DNA of 64,000 nucleotides, taken from Linnemannia elongata (Eukaryota; Mortierellomycota; Mortierellomycetes; Mortierellales; Mortierellaceae). The notes beneath the pieces were generated by a model. The model was given only the letters and a program-made list of their open reading frames with translations, was not told the origin of the DNA and made no database searches. The DNA lies in NCBI GenBank assembly GCA_036320915.1, contig JAXBDG010000012.1:1786501-1850500 (forward strand), given 5' to 3'. Shown in pieces: positions 20,786 through 31,675 of this stretch. A program made the translations under genes and the position numbers. Each line of letters opens with the position of its first letter. Position 1 is the first letter of the stretch.

Positions 20786-22132
20786 GGAACCAGTTTGTTT
20801 CTCAGGTGTCTTTCTTGTAAAATGGAAGAAGGTCGTAAAGGGTCGTGAGAGTATCGTCAATAACGCCGTTGTAAGGGTGTGTGAGGTGTGCTGTGTAAGT
20901 GTAGGAGAACGTGTGTGTGTGTGTGGGGGGGGAGAAGGAGGAAAGAGGACAGGAAGCAGAAAAACAAACTCAGAAAGACGCAGCAAAAAAAAAGTTGCAG
21001 AAGGCGAGGGGATTGCATGGGTGAGGGTAGGGTATGCTGCAAAATGTACGCGGGCTCAGGGGCATCACATGCGAAACGAAAATAAAGAGCCTCGAGAAGG
21101 AATTTAACCGAGGCAGAGAAAAACATGTAAATGCAACATGAAAGGCATTGTTCTATTGACTACCCTCCACTGGACCAAGCACAGCTTTCTCAAGGTCTTG
21201 GCTCCTCGCTCTTTCTCCAATTGATCTGGCCACTTTGATAACGGCAAAAACTTTTCGTTTAACCCAAAGTCTCCACCCCACGTTCGATTTCGTAAACAGA
21301 ATCGTCTCAACAAGGCGCAAACAGAAACGCTTGGAGATTGTTCGTAGTGTGCGGGAATTGTGAATAGGTCAGATATAGTTGATAACTATATCCCTTAAAT
21401 GCAGCCTAAAGATCAATGATAAAACTTACAGGAAATAAATGTTACGCGGACGTGGTGCTCTTTGCGTGTACTCTCGAGTCGTTCCTGATAAAGTCTACGG
21501 TGATCTGGCGACGGGCTTGTGAAAGAGATCGTTCGTGCAGCGGCTCTTTTTTGGATGCTTGCGATTGTTTTGCTGTAACTGATGTGAGTACTGCTCTGGA
21601 GTGTCGGTGAAGAACGCTGGGTACGCTGACGTCGAGAATGTAGGCGGGGCAGGGGTGGTGTCGAGAATCCAGGCAGGCTGGCTGGGGCTGGGACTTGAAA
21701 GAAATGAAAGGAACAGGTGCAGGAAGTGAAGACGTATATTCAAGTTACCAGATGAGGAACAAGCTAAACTGGGAAATTGCGATATATATACTATTTGGTG
21801 TGGCAGTTCACAGGTCTTAGCGTCCTATTTTTGAACGTCGGCAGACTATGCCGAGGGTCGACCAATGACTCGCAGTTACTGAGAAAAGTGAATATTGGTC
21901 CCAGGTGGGCTGTTGGGTAGACGGTATGCAATAGATTTGGGCTGTTGGGAAGACAGGACCGGTAACTCGCAGCAACCGAGAAAAGGGGATATTAGTCTCA
22001 GGTGGGCTGTTGGGTAGACGGTATACAATAGATTTGAGCTGTAAAGGAGACCGTTCGTGTTCATTTGGTACAACATGAACTACCTCATACAGTGGGTCAA
22101 AAAATGGGAAACGGAATAGGATTCCGCTAAGG
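20786..22132. other. Intergenic region
   Basis: No gene recognised. (TG)n near 20912-20930; a 97-bp tandem duplication at 21868-22061. A minus-strand frame at 21495-21743 downstream of a TATATATA at about 21785 is possible but unsupported. Confidence 0.45.
21868..22061. repeat. 97-bp direct tandem duplication
   Basis: Two units starting ACTCGCAG at 21868 and 21965, both containing CAGGTGGGCTGTTGGGTAGA and CAATAGATTTG.GCTGT. Confidence 0.75.
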
Positions 22133-22356
22133 TCAAGAAAATAAAAGTCTACTATAAAAGGAACAAAAGTCAGCTATGATAAAAGGAACAAAATTCGGCT
22201 ATGGTAAAAATGAATAAAAAAGGCCGCTATGGTAAACAGAAAAATCCGCTACGGTAAAAAGAACAAATCTGCTATAGTAGAAAGAATAAAAGGAGGCTAT
22301 GGTAAAAGAACAAAAACGTCAGCTAAAGTAAAAAGGAACAAAAGTCGGCTAGGGTT
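22133..22356. repeat. Minisatellite of about 26 bp
   Basis: About nine degenerate units of GGCTATGGTAAAA plus GGAACAAAAGTC. No coding sense. Confidence 0.7.
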
Positions 22357-22991
22357 GGAGTTTCTACATTTTCCGTTAATGATCCACTGCAGTGGGATAT
22401 ACTGGTTGAGAGGAGGTACCAATATCTTGACCTTTTGACCAAATGAGCAACAAGAAGTAAAAATCTTTCATCACAGTCACAGGTACAATACCTGTTGAGA
22501 AGAAGTAAAATACTTGTAGGTTTGAGGTAAAAAATACTTGTTGCAAGAGGTATTTTACTTCTCCGCTAGAGGTATTATACCTCATACCGAGCGGTATTCT
22601 GCCTCCCGCGGGTCGGTAGGAAGAATTAAGGAAATGGCGCCCTGAATACAAGTAACAGCCACCATGGCATCTTCGTTTTTTTCTTCTCTGTTCTCTATCC
22701 TCTATTCTCTTCCTCTTCACTCTTCCTTCCACCTTTCCTCCTTCCTCTCGCACGCCTTTCCCCTCCTCTCTTTCTCATTTTTTTTCTTTCAAATATAACT
22801 AAAAATCTCCTCACTCTTTGCATTTGAGGATTACCATCTTCTTCACGCGAGCCGCAAGCGCCTTCGTTTTTTTCTACCATGAGAAGCACAAACCAGGTCG
22901 CTGCTTGTTTTAAAAAGTTGCAGTTGTTCATTGCTATTTTCATCCACCCCAACCAAGCATCTTTTTCATATAGGATGATCAGTGGTTTATT

Positions 22992-25404
22992 TTAGGTGTT
23001 GTAAGCCTGGCAAAGTGTTTTTTCTAAACTGTTAAAGAAAATGACATTACAAAAGTTATTATCAGAGAGCTGGGACCGTCTCGCTGTATACACCATCCCC
23101 GCCTTGCTAAAAAGTCTCTCTGATTCAGAGGATGTGGCCTGAATCGTGAGATACATTCGTGCAATGCAGGAAATGCTGACGAAGTTATCCACGCCCTCCA
23201 TCATCCGCCAAAATGCAAGTGGATCGTCAAAATAAGCAACGTTGCGTGTCTTGTTTAAAAGTAGCGACTTGTACGCAAGCACACAATACTCTGCATTCAC
23301 CTGAGCAAGACGTAGCACAGCCTCCTCGCTAGCGTCACCAATTGGATTAAAGGTGTTGTTGGCAAGATCGTACTTCCGCTTCTCAATCGCCAGATCCACT
23401 TGTCGTTGAATGATTGTTCTATAAACAAGAGTTTCAGTTCTCAATCGGTTGGTGGGTGCTGGCCGCGTTCTCCTGTAGGGCAGTTGGGCTGGGAGAAGGT
23501 CAAGGCTTGAAGATTGATCTGGGGTGTAATCTTGAAACGGATCGGAAGGATCAACTTGATCTGAAGCTTGAGGGGACACTTGGGCTTGGGCTCGACCGTT
23601 GAGACGACTTCTGGCGGGATCTTGTCCGACGCTCTGTGCTGTGGTTTCGGCGGCTGCGATGGCGGCTTTGGTGGCTTCGGCAGCTTCGGCGGCATCTTCC
23701 GCAGCATGCTCGGAAACTTGATGGGCATTAACTCGATCCCAGAGCTCGTCTCCTGCACAGCCTGGATTGAAATACATAGAGAGCAGCATCCCGTCCGAGA
23801 TATCATCCCGAGGCCAGGCAGACTCGATCTGGGCTTGCAACTTCATGTGCATGGTTTGCGCCACCTCGGTCTGTAAGGTAGCAACTGGTGGAAGTAGGTT
23901 ATATACCTTTCTGTACACTTGGGAGATGGTGGAGTAAGCAGACCCACCAATCCAGTGTGTCAACTCAGCAGCTGGACGCAAAAGCTCGATGATTTCGCCA
24001 AGGACATTCAACTCCTCGACCGAAAGCAGTTGGTTTCGAAACTCCTTGAACTTCTTTCTCTCCTCCGATGGTACATCCCGTTTCAGTAATAGCTCCTGGG
24101 AAGTTGCTCCTAGTACAGCCCTGTAGCTGTAGATCCTTTCCACCAGATGAAGCTTTGAGTTCCATCTGGTGACATTGGCCGAAACAAAAAAAATATCATC
24201 GTCCATACTGTGAGGGAAGCTGACTGAAGGGACACCGTTGAGAGGAGGGGCATCGTTGAGAGGAGGGGCATCGTTAACAGGAAGGGCACCGTTGACAGGA
24301 GGGACACCACTGGCAGGAGGGACACCACTGGCAGGAGGGGCATCATCGGCAGGAGGGACACCACTGGCAGGAGGGACACTGGCAGGAGGGGCATCATCGG
24401 CAGGAGGGGCACCGTTGACAGAAGGGGCATCATTGGCAGGAAAATTGCCGTTGACTGGAGGGACAGCGTCACCGTTGGTTGAGAGGTTACTGCTGGCTGG
24501 AATGTCACTATTGGCAATCGGGATAGCGACGCGCCTGGCAAAAAGAGCACCGTGCTTGTGGGTTGTCCAGTGTCGCTTGATGGTGGCTCTGGCTGTTGAG
24601 TTGCCGTTGAAAAAGTTGGAAATCCATATACACTTTTTCGCGATCGCCGCAAAAGCCGGGGTTTTATCCCATGCTTCATTAACACATCCTTGAAGCAGGT
24701 GGGATGTGCAGGGTATCCAATGAGCTCCCAATCGATCCTCCTGTTCCCGCAAAGACTTTTTGATATTGCTTCCTTGATCACTGGTCATGCCGACCACCTT
24801 CCCCTCCAGAGACCACGCACCAATGGCTTTGTCTAATAATGATATTGTAGCAAAAGAATGGCTCGTAAGCATATGAGAACAAGGCAGAACTGGTAAGAAA
24901 AACTGTCTTTCATAAGGAAACAAAAAAAACGTCAAATTATTATATCTTACTGATTGCAGTTGTAAGAATGTCGGCATTGACTTTGACGGCAAGGATTCTC
25001 TCCATGCCGATCACAACAGAAGACAGACGATGATCTCGGGTCATATAGTGAAAGGTTATCCCGAGATACTTTCGCTTATTATGACCGGAGGTCCAACCGT
25101 CAGCAGTGATGGCCCCCCGAGTGACGTTGGTGTGAAAATAATTCACAGTCTGCGCCTTCCGTCTTTCAACAACCTGGCGCAGCCTGGACTTTAAGGTAGT
25201 AGTGCAGGGAAAACGGAACCGAGGGTTTAGCATCTGGCAGAGAGTCTTGCGGGTCTTCGACGTGGCGGCAGAAAAAGGCACTCCCTCAACAGCTCTTAGG
25301 CCTGGATCTTGATAGAAACAACAACGTGTTGTCACGAGACAAGAGCTTGTTCTTGTGACTTCGCCCTTCTGCCAAGTATAAAAGGACCTTAGATAGTTCT
25401 TCAC
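22992..25404 (-). CDS. hAT-superfamily transposase
   Basis: Two exons, 25404-24951 and 24832-22992, with a 118-bp GT-AG intron; they join in frame to 764 codons. The catalytic acidic triad is present: Asp in ITADGWTSG (exon 1), Asp in GMTSDQGSN just after the junction, and Glu in TSSESERLFSKAG near the C-terminus. The hAT CxxH signature (PCTSHLLQG) and the C-terminal dimerisation block (SERLFSKAGMVYTARRSQL) are intact. Between the RNase-H parts lies an unusual low-complexity insert (about 24210-24480) of PPASGVPP/NDAPP repeats, and an Ala/Glu-rich stretch follows. The beginning is uncertain: 25404 is a GTG, and an open stretch at 25490-25632 could be an upstream exon. No BED finger was seen. 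Terminal repeats not located. Confidence 0.85.
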
Positions 25405-25769
25405 TTGGTATCGCCATTAAACATATGTCTTAGCCTTTTCCCATACTCACTTTCTAGCCCTTGATCAAGGTTCTCTTTATCTGTTTTATTGTACTGCTTG
25501 GTCTGCTTTCTTGACAGCTACTTCCTTATTCCAGAGGTTGAATTTTTTCACATACGACCCGAACGACACGTGTTCCACCCTCTTCCCATCCTCTACCTTG
25601 ACCTCATTCGCCCAGACGAAGGGAGTCATCATATTGTCTAGACAGATTTGAAGCATGAATCAATATAACAAAGACAAAAGACAAAACCATTAATAAGATG
25701 TTCGTACGGCGTCTGGAACCATTATCTGTTGATGTAAGGAAAGGAAAAACAAAGGACTTCAACAGAGAG

Positions 25770-26085
25770 TCCCGACCACTCAACGCGGGTGATTGTCGGG
25801 CGTCCATGCTGAACAACATTGTCGCGACTACCTCCCCAGTCGGCGTGGACCGGGACAAACCTTGACCACACGCTAGATCTAAGGGAAGCCAAGCCGCTTT
25901 GAGAGACAATGTGCTCTGTTCTTTCATTCCCCAACATGCATCCGGCAGTAGAACGTCATGACTACTCAGTGCGAGTCATGCGGCCCCACTGACGGCCGAT
26001 CCTGTTGCGGCCACCTCCCAGGTCGGCGTGGACCGGGACGAACCTTGACCACACGCTGGATCCAAGGGGGCCAGGTCGCATTAAC
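25770..26085. repeat. 183-bp tandem duplication
   Basis: GTCGGCGTGGACCGGGAC plus ACCTTGACCACACGCT occurs at 25839 and again at 26022, with homologous flanks (GACTACTCA, CGACTACCTCC/CGGCCACCTCC). Confidence 0.65.
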
Positions 26086-26725
26086 AGGACGTTTTTGCAT
26101 GCGCTAGAAGCCAAAGAGAGTCCATTACCTTCTCAGGTGAGGAAATAGTAGTATGGAGAGGGACAATGGAAGGGTAAATGACGCGAAAGATATAGGTGAA
26201 TGGGTGTGAATGGGTGTGAATGGCTATGAATGGACGAAGAGTAATAGATTGGGTGATTGTGGAAGAATGATATGATGACAATATCGAACAAGCAAGCTCC
26301 ATTCGGATCTTACAGCAACATAAAGCAGTCACAGTAAATCAATTTCAACTTGGGTCACCCTCACACCCTCACACTCATAACACGACATCCCAGAGTCCCA
26401 GAGAACCCAAAAAAAATGACCAAGAGCCTCCAAGAACCCCACCCCTCTCCCACCACGGCACCAGCACCAGCACCCGTGGCATCGCCCACGGGCACCCTTT
26501 CTAGTCCCATATATTAAATGAGAAAAGTCGTAACTCTCGCATATCACATGATATGTCACTCAAAGCACATGATATACAAAAGATAAAAAAGATACAAAAA
26601 GATATCCCCTTTATTTAACCCACCTGCTTTTACCTTTTCCCCACCCCTTTACTTTTATCTATCTCAACGACAAAGACGCCAATAACAACAACAACAACAG
26701 CAGCAACAAACAACCACCAGCATCA

Positions 26726-26830
26726 GCATGGCATGGACAGACATGAGGAAGCAGCATGACAAAGACAGACATGAGGGAACAGCATGGCGTGGATAGACAT
26801 GAGAATGCAGCATGGCATCACACACGCAGA
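26726..26830. repeat. Minisatellite of about 33 bp
   Basis: Three to four units of CAGCATGGCATGGACAGAC plus ATGAGGAAG. Confidence 0.6.
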
Positions 26831-27269
26831 GGACAGCACGGCATGAACGGCAACGAGGACATAGATTGGCATCGACAAGCGTGAAGACGCGAGCACTTAA
26901 ACCACAAGGAAGAACAAGAAGAAGACCCCAGACACTATTCTACTGAACAAGATCAATGAACAGCAATGTAACGGTATGTGTTGGCCTAAGGAGAGTGTAA
27001 AGGTTGTGTTGTTTCTTCTTTAGAAAAGCGTCCCACAATTATATTACAATATGTTGCATCTCTATGGCTGCTTCACGCTTCGCTCTCATCATTCTTTACA
27101 AAGGGCAGCTCTTAGTCCTCATGTATATATCCGTATAAGGACCAATAAAGGCACCCCAGCTTCTCTCTCACCATTTTCTGTTCTCCAGATGTTTTACATA
27201 CTACCAGTATCTGTTCCAATTTCTCTTACTCTTTGGCCACATTTTGACACATCTTCCACAGTCTCAGGC

Positions 27270-28062
27270 TTTATCTTCTTCAAAAACGGGCAAGCCATCC
27301 ACGTCTGTTTCTACCTGTACTCGTTCAACCGCTGCTGCCGTCGCGAAGTAAGTCTGTATGCAGCTATGTTCATTTTTTATGCTCATTTCTGTTCATCCCT
27401 CAACTTCAGTTTATTTTCCTACTTATCGTAGGCAACAGTCCTCTTTGAGCGTCAAGATCCTTGGTTGGGCGGCTGCAGCGCATGGTAAAGGGCTCACTAC
27501 CCTTAAGAAACGCAGGCGCTGCAAGTTGCAACACAGAGGAGGCACACAACGACAATGCAACTACCATGAATGTGACTGATTCACCCCGGATGTTCCCACT
27601 AACCTTTGGCTGACAATCAAGTGCAGTCGCTCATCTCACTGTCGAGATATATTCTTTGCTCTCTGCGGTGAAATCTTTGTAAAAGTACATCCATAAGGCG
27701 CGCCTTTTGTACTTGCGTTTTTTTTTTCTTTCTTTTTTATCAGTGCAGAAGAAGAAACAATGGTCTCGCAGAACAAAGGTCAAAGCATCAATGGACTTAC
27801 TTACATTTTCATTTTTTTTCATTTTTAAAAGGACCGGACAGAGCCAGGACCGGTCTCGAAAAATTGAAGAGTCTTCTGTTTGCCTTCACTGGCCAAACCT
27901 CATCGTCGTCTTCTGCATCCACCAGCACCAGCACCAGCGTCGCCGCCACAGCCACCGCAACAAGCTCTAATTCCGTTACGACTACCGCTACTGGGTCCAG
28001 CACCACCACCACAGGTCAAGGCTCAATCAGTGCAGACCAAAAAAAAAATGAAGCAAGCATGT
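27270..28062 (+). other. Possible exons of Ser/Thr-rich protein(s)
   Basis: An exon-like stretch before GTAAGT at 27351 (KTGKPSTSVSTCTRSTAAAV) joins in frame to one after TCGTAG at 27432 (QQSSLSVKILGWAAAAHGKG) that ends at a TGA near 27579. A second open stretch, 27830-28061, encodes GLEKLKSLLFAFTGQ followed by a long Ser/Thr/Ala-rich run and ends at GTAAGT. No start or complete model; function unknown. Confidence 0.25.
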
Positions 28063-28369
28063 AAGTATTTCGTTTGGGCATTTTTCTAAAGTCTGGCCAT
28101 TGCATCCCCTTGCTTTCTCACTCTCTTCATTTTTTTTTTTTACCGTCGTTTGTATATTAGGACTCTCCATGCAACGATATTCGCGAATTTCGCGATATAA
28201 GATGCCTCATTGCCGTGAGTGCATGTGGCGCATTCTCGGATATCCTTTACACGGCCATTCGTCTGCTGTGCAACGTATGCAGGTCCATCTCCCAGGCTAG
28301 CACAGCGCCACTGTAATAAATACGCGGATCTACGTCATGTTTCCCGTTTTTTTTCTTTTTTTTTTTAAA

Positions 28370-28800
28370 CAATTGGGTGAAGGCAAGGAGCAGACATTTT
28401 CCTTCGATGTCTGTGATGATTATATCAAGATTCCCTACAATATTATTTTCACGCCACATGGACCCAACCACAGCAACAAGCACGAGATCCAACTTATCCG
28501 CACCATATACTCTAATATCTCCAACGGCAACTTTGCACCTCAAGACGTCAGACTGACCTCTATCTCGACAACACTGAACAAGGATGTCAGTCATATGAAC
28601 GACCTCGCGACCACATTATTTCCTGGCGAGGCAACAGAGTACCTTGGCCTAACTCGACTCCAGATTCAGATACCAACGGGGTTGTCAACTATCCTACGGA
28701 GTATCTCAACTCTTTGGAGCCCAGTGGATTACCTCCCTACAAGCTGGTGCTGAAAGTAGGCATGCCAATCATTCTCCTCCGAAACTTGGGTATTTGTGCA
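28370..28800 (+). pseudogene. Relic of a Pif1/Helitron-type helicase
   Basis: A fragment of the C-terminal helicase region. The first frame reads [20 protein letters not shown] and then [17 protein letters not shown], corresponding to the Pif1 segment with T..N..V...N......PG....Y. After a one-base slip near 28660 the signal continues as [33 protein letters not shown], the most conserved Pif1/Helitron block, and stops at a TGA near 28808. The Walker motifs are absent. It is probably a fragment left by a Helitron. Confidence 0.65.
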
Positions 28801-29063
28801 AAGCTAATTTGATTCTGGGTGTGTGATTGGCTGCTTTTTTTGCAGGTGAGGATGTGTAGAGGAGCAAAACAAGAAAAAAAGATCATAGAAACCTCTTTTC
28901 CTTTTGCCTTCTTTCCAGCCTCGGACCAAGGCTTCGTCCAAGGCATCGCTCAAGGTTTGCTATTGTATGAAGGTGTGCTGGCAGTTGAACCTTTGTCTTT
29001 AATGTAGGAGATAGAAGGTAGATACGTTTCTTCAAGGACGAAAAGTGCTTGTAAACACTTTGT

Positions 29064-29285
29064 TCACTCCCGGCAGACATTATCGGCATAGCATCTTAAA
29101 CCAGGGCAGCACCAATATCTGGGATCAACTCCAAGGCCGCATGAGCGGCCATTGTCGGCGCACATCTCGACATGAACAATGGCTTCGAGGGGGAACTGGC
29201 GGAATTGTGGGATGCAGGCAGCGTCGACATGAGTAATGGCTGCAAGCAAAGCAGTGCTGATAACGAGCAAGTATTTGAGCTGCAT
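29064..29285 (-). CDS. Small secreted cysteine-rich, knottin-like peptide
   Basis: 73 residues from the ATG at 29285. The signal peptide is MQLKYLLVISTALLAAITHV with a probable cut after VDA (22). The mature part of about 51 residues has seven cysteines. The last six follow C-x6-C-x9-CC-x4-C-x5-C, the spacing of inhibitor-cystine-knot folds; an extra Cys sits at the mature N-terminus. Such folds occur in many secreted inhibitors and effectors, and target or activity cannot be read from sequence. Single coding exon. A TATAAAAAG on the minus strand at 29622-29630 and a possible 5'-UTR intron (GTAAGA near 29467 to CACAG near 29354) may form its promoter and leader. Confidence 0.7.
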   Translation of the reverse strand: MQLKYLLVISTALLAAITHVDAACIPQFRQFPLEAIVHVEMCADNGRSCGLGVDPRYWCCPGLRCYADNVCRE

Positions 29286-29663
29286 TGTTGAATAGGATGG
29301 GGTTAGAGTGAGCAAGAGTCGGAAGGTAGAGGTGGTTGGGCCTAAGTATGATGGCTGTGCAAGTCATGTTAGTTGTACGTTTTACAAAAGCAAGTTCGTT
29401 TCTTGCTGTTGGAAGAGTGATACGAACATTATCGTGAGCTACCTACGACGATTTTGCGGGTTCTTACCAAGTTCCCGAGCTATTGTTATAACAACTTGTA
29501 TGGAGTTCCTGTGACAGTTCTGGGCGGGTTTTGAGAAAAGGTTATGGTGATCGTTGTTGTATTGCGTGCTGTTTTGAAGAAGTTTAGATGATTGATAGTC
29601 CTTAACTCCCAAGGTCAAGCTCTTTTTATACGAGAGATGTGGCCCCTATCCCTCATATCAATT

Positions 29664-29886
29664 GCCCACGCACTTGCACATTCCCCCGCCCCTTTTCTTT
29701 GTTCATGCGCTGTGCATACACTATCTTTCTCTTTGACTATCCACGCCCTAGCGCGTTCCCCTGCCCCTTTTCTCTGTTCATGCGCTGTGCATACACTATC
29801 TTTCTCTTTGACTATCCACGCCCTAGCGCGTTCCCCTGCCCCTTTTCTCTGTTCATGCGCTGTGCATACACTATCTTTCTCTTTTA
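29664..29886 (+). repeat. 75-bp tandem array, left part
   Basis: GTTCATGCGCTGTGCATACA occurs at 29701, 29776 and 29851, an exact 75-bp period; the later units are virtually identical. It is interrupted on the right by the MITE at 29887. Confidence 0.85.
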
Positions 29887-30547
29887 TCCCTTTTGGACTC
29901 CATTTTCGTGAATTCGAACAATAAATTGTCAGAGTAGAGGGAGTACGCCATTATGATTCCTCAGATTCATTTTAGTGAACTTTTAGTGCGTGTGGATTAG
30001 AAAAATGATTTCGTCAATGGATCAAATAAAGGGGATCAAGTTGCCTTGCTGCCTGCAGCTCTCATTCACATTCGCTGCTCTTGTATACACACACACGCAC
30101 ACACACACAAACACACACACTCACTCACACTCACCATCTACAGCACCCCTTGCACTACCATGTCACCCATCAGGCACAGGAGAAATGGGTTGGGATGACG
30201 AGCAAGAGGAGGGTGAGAAGGAGGAAGGGGAGGGCGAAATTTATGGCGGGGATGAACGAGCCGAGGAGCAGGAGGAGGGCGATGAATTGAGAGATGAAGA
30301 TTTTCACAGGACGGCGAGATGGGTGCAATGTTCGATCCAGCTTCCTTGCATGCCAAGGTCGAGCGCAAGAACTCGCCTCCCCGCAACCGATCGGGAAGAG
30401 ATATGAGTACCCTCTGGTCGGAAAAGAAATCATAGAGCCGTCACACCTAAATTAAGCCAGTACGTAGTTCGACTCTAACAAACAACGCTAAGATTTCCTT
30501 TTGTCGTTTTACTACAAAGATTTGGCGAAAATGGAGTCCAAAAGGGA
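29887..30547. mobile_element. 661-bp MITE-like element with 22-bp terminal inverted repeats
   Basis: Perfect 22-bp terminal inverted repeats (left starts TCCCTTTTGGACTCC, 29887-29908; right 30526-30547) flanked by TA on both sides (29885-29886 and 30548-30549), as for Tc1/mariner-related elements. It contains a (CA)n tract at about 30090-30130 and no transposase. Removing it rejoins CTTTCTCTTT to CTATCCAC, the phrase found inside every 75-bp unit of the flanking array, so the empty site can be inferred. Confidence 0.8.
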
Positions 30548-30725
30548 TAACTATCCACACCCTGTGGCACGTTCCGTGCCCCTTTTTTTCTCCCGCTATC
30601 TACGCTCGAGCCTCTTTTCTGTCTTCATGAGGTGCACATATATACTTTTCTCTCCCGCTACCTGTGGTCTAGCATCATTTCTGTGTTCATGACGTGTGCT
30701 TACGCTCTTTTTGTTTATGTCGCTC
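30548..30725 (+). repeat. 75-bp tandem array, right part (diverged)
   Basis: Two to three degenerate units (CTATCCACACC, TTCATGAGGTGCACATA, TTCATGACGTGTGCTTA) separated from the homogeneous left part by the MITE. Confidence 0.6.
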
Positions 30726-31675
30726 TATCGCTAGTCCTTCTTATTCGTTTTAGCAGCAGCAGTGGTCCGCGGGAAACTTACACTGTACGAGAAAAGAATG
30801 GGTGTGAGATTGCCTAGAGGGTTTGCTCGTGTCGTGTATATTATACAGTATATCTCTTCCTATGAGGTCATGTGGAGAATACTTCTTCTTCTTCATGGAC
30901 ATTGACCTACTGTTTTTCGGCTTCAAGTTCATCTGCCAAGACAATATTTGTCATTTGGTCACAATAAGAAAAGGAACAGCCTTAAAGAAGGCAGTTGACA
31001 AGAACAGCGACAACATTATGATGGCCTTTTCAAACTCAACGCCGCCGACAATAACGCAAAAAAATACACCTACCACCACCTCCCGGAACACTACGCCTAC
31101 AAACGCAAGGCGCGTTCCTGGCGCCCACGTCTTTAACAAGATGCCATAGGCCGCATATACACATACACTGTTCATCCCAAAGATGGCGAGCGATAATGCT
31201 GCGCGTACTACTTATGCACATTCCTGGCGCCAAAAGTTTCGGGGAATTATGAACATGTCAAAGTCGCACCTACGCTTCTTTTTGGGCAGTTGCTCTGACG
31301 CGGGGACTTCTCAAAGATGACGCTGAATGGATCAGGTGCCTGAGGAAACCGACAAATTGCAATACCCCTCGACACCTCCATACCTTTTTGTCATGATCCT
31401 TATCTGTCGTGCACTTTCCGAACCAAAACGCCTGTGGTCTCTATTTGCGGATTCACTCTCTGCAGATTTTCATTACAAAGCAAAAGTGCCACGTTTTGCC
31501 TCAGGTTGCCAGCCAAGAGTCGGATTGGCCTTGACACGTTGAACGCAACGCATCGAGAACACAGTCACATAATTTCCGCCACCAAAATGATCCTCACCCA
31601 TTTCTGACGCGCCTTAGTTCTAGGCGTACCTCTGAGTTGTACAGGTACTCCTCTTCTGCTGCCCATGGTTCCAGG
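30726..31675. other. Intergenic region
   Basis: Nothing convincing. A plus-strand frame (about 30823-31149) is Thr/Asn-rich in its second half and unsupported. Confidence 0.4.

Noticed and set aside
20786..20986. In-frame N-terminal extension of the azoreductase
   Set aside because: CT-rich leader composition, absent from the AzoR family, whose conserved N-terminus starts at the ATG at 20785.
24238..24693. Plus-strand Gly/Ala-rich repeat frame
   Set aside because: Shadow of the minisatellite inside the hAT transposase.
29665..29900. CRISPR-like array
   Set aside because: Units are contiguous 75-bp tandem copies without unique spacers, and the genome is eukaryotic.
29592..29924. Frames with 25-residue repeats over the 75-bp array
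   Set aside because: 75 is divisible by three, so any frame without a stop in one unit stays open; no other sign of coding.
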